Part shown: in pieces, positions 17,222 to 17,390 of the stretch | Layout of the letters: each line of letters begins with the position of its first letter | Numbering within the stretch: position 1 is the first letter of the stretch | NCBI GenBank assembly: GCA_037447655.1 | Contig: JBBHKE010003578.1 | Location: 1 to 17,390 of the forward strand | From: Zygnema cylindricum | Taxonomy: Eukaryota; Streptophyta; Zygnematophyceae; Zygnematales; Zygnemataceae | Direction of reading: 5' to 3' | DNA length: 17,390 bases | Notes under the pieces: generated by a model | Database searches by the model: none | Told to the model about the DNA's origin: nothing | What the model saw: the letters and a program-made list of their open reading frames with translations, nothing else | Program-made: the position numbers and the translations under genes

Positions 17222-17390
17222 GTGTTGCAAAAAGATAGGACACTTCATAGCTGATTGCATCAAGCAGTCGGAGCTAAGGCTCCAAGAAAACCGTGGAGGA
17301 GGTTCTTCCGGGGGGAAGAAGAAGGCACTTTGGTCACACGAGTGAAAGGAGAGACCGAGGAGGACGAGTCCTCTGATGAAAAGGATGGGG
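17222..17390 (+). pseudogene. Gag zinc-knuckle fragment, probably Ty1/copia
   Basis: In the frame of 17226, CKKIGHFIADCIKQ gives the last three ligands of a CX2CX4HX4C knuckle. The first cysteine is missing because the junction with LTR-like sequence lies at about 17221. A basic, glycine-rich stretch (NRGGGSSGGKKK) follows, then a TGA at 17343-17345. One frame over, the sequence continues as VTRVKGETEEDESSDEKDG, the acidic tail common after the knuckle in copia-type gag, so a one-base shift lies near 17328. It reaches the window edge. Ty3-type gag is an alternative; it is not the same as the gag of copies L and R. Confidence 0.7.

Overview
The window is eukaryotic intergenic DNA, AT-rich and built largely of decayed transposable elements. 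A plant nuclear genome is the best guess. The grounds are Ty3/gypsy polyproteins with initiator-Met-tRNA-type primer binding sites, nested LTR insertions, a foldback repeat of MITE type, and a G-box beside a TATA motif in an LTR. I cannot name the species and see no intact host gene.

Layout. (1) 1-5446 is a Ty3/gypsy element on the minus strand: LTR (5446 down to about 4531), primer binding site, gag, protease, reverse transcriptase, RNase H and integrase, running off the left edge. (2) 5447-6296 is a spacer holding a possible end of an unrelated LTR with its own primer site. (3) 6297-6826 holds two out-of-order pieces of the first element's LTR. (4) 6827-12040 is a second copy of the same family on the plus strand, truncated in gag and cut off inside integrase. 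The two copies form a head-to-head inverted repeat of more than 5 kb per arm. (5) The second copy is split between protease and reverse transcriptase by a 998-bp TG...CA insertion (8852-9849) with near-identical 5-bp flanks. It looks like a solo LTR of another family and carries four short hairpins and a degenerate tRNA-like segment. (6) 12041-16714 has no recognisable gene. It contains a foldback repeat (14333-14574), two diverged direct repeats (from 13691 and from 15939) and a short tandem repeat. (7) 16715-17221 is a second, diverged copy of the first half of the 998-bp element, joined abruptly to a gag zinc-knuckle fragment, probably Ty1/copia, that reaches the right edge.

All coding parts are pseudogenes with stops, frameshifts and lost catalytic residues. 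The two Ty3 copies share some derived features, including a stop codon directly after the reverse transcriptase IDD motif. This suggests a common, already defective ancestor. I found no evidence for a new enzymatic or defence system. The most unusual items are the structured tRNA-like module in the nested element and the inverted pair itself, a candidate source of double-stranded RNA.
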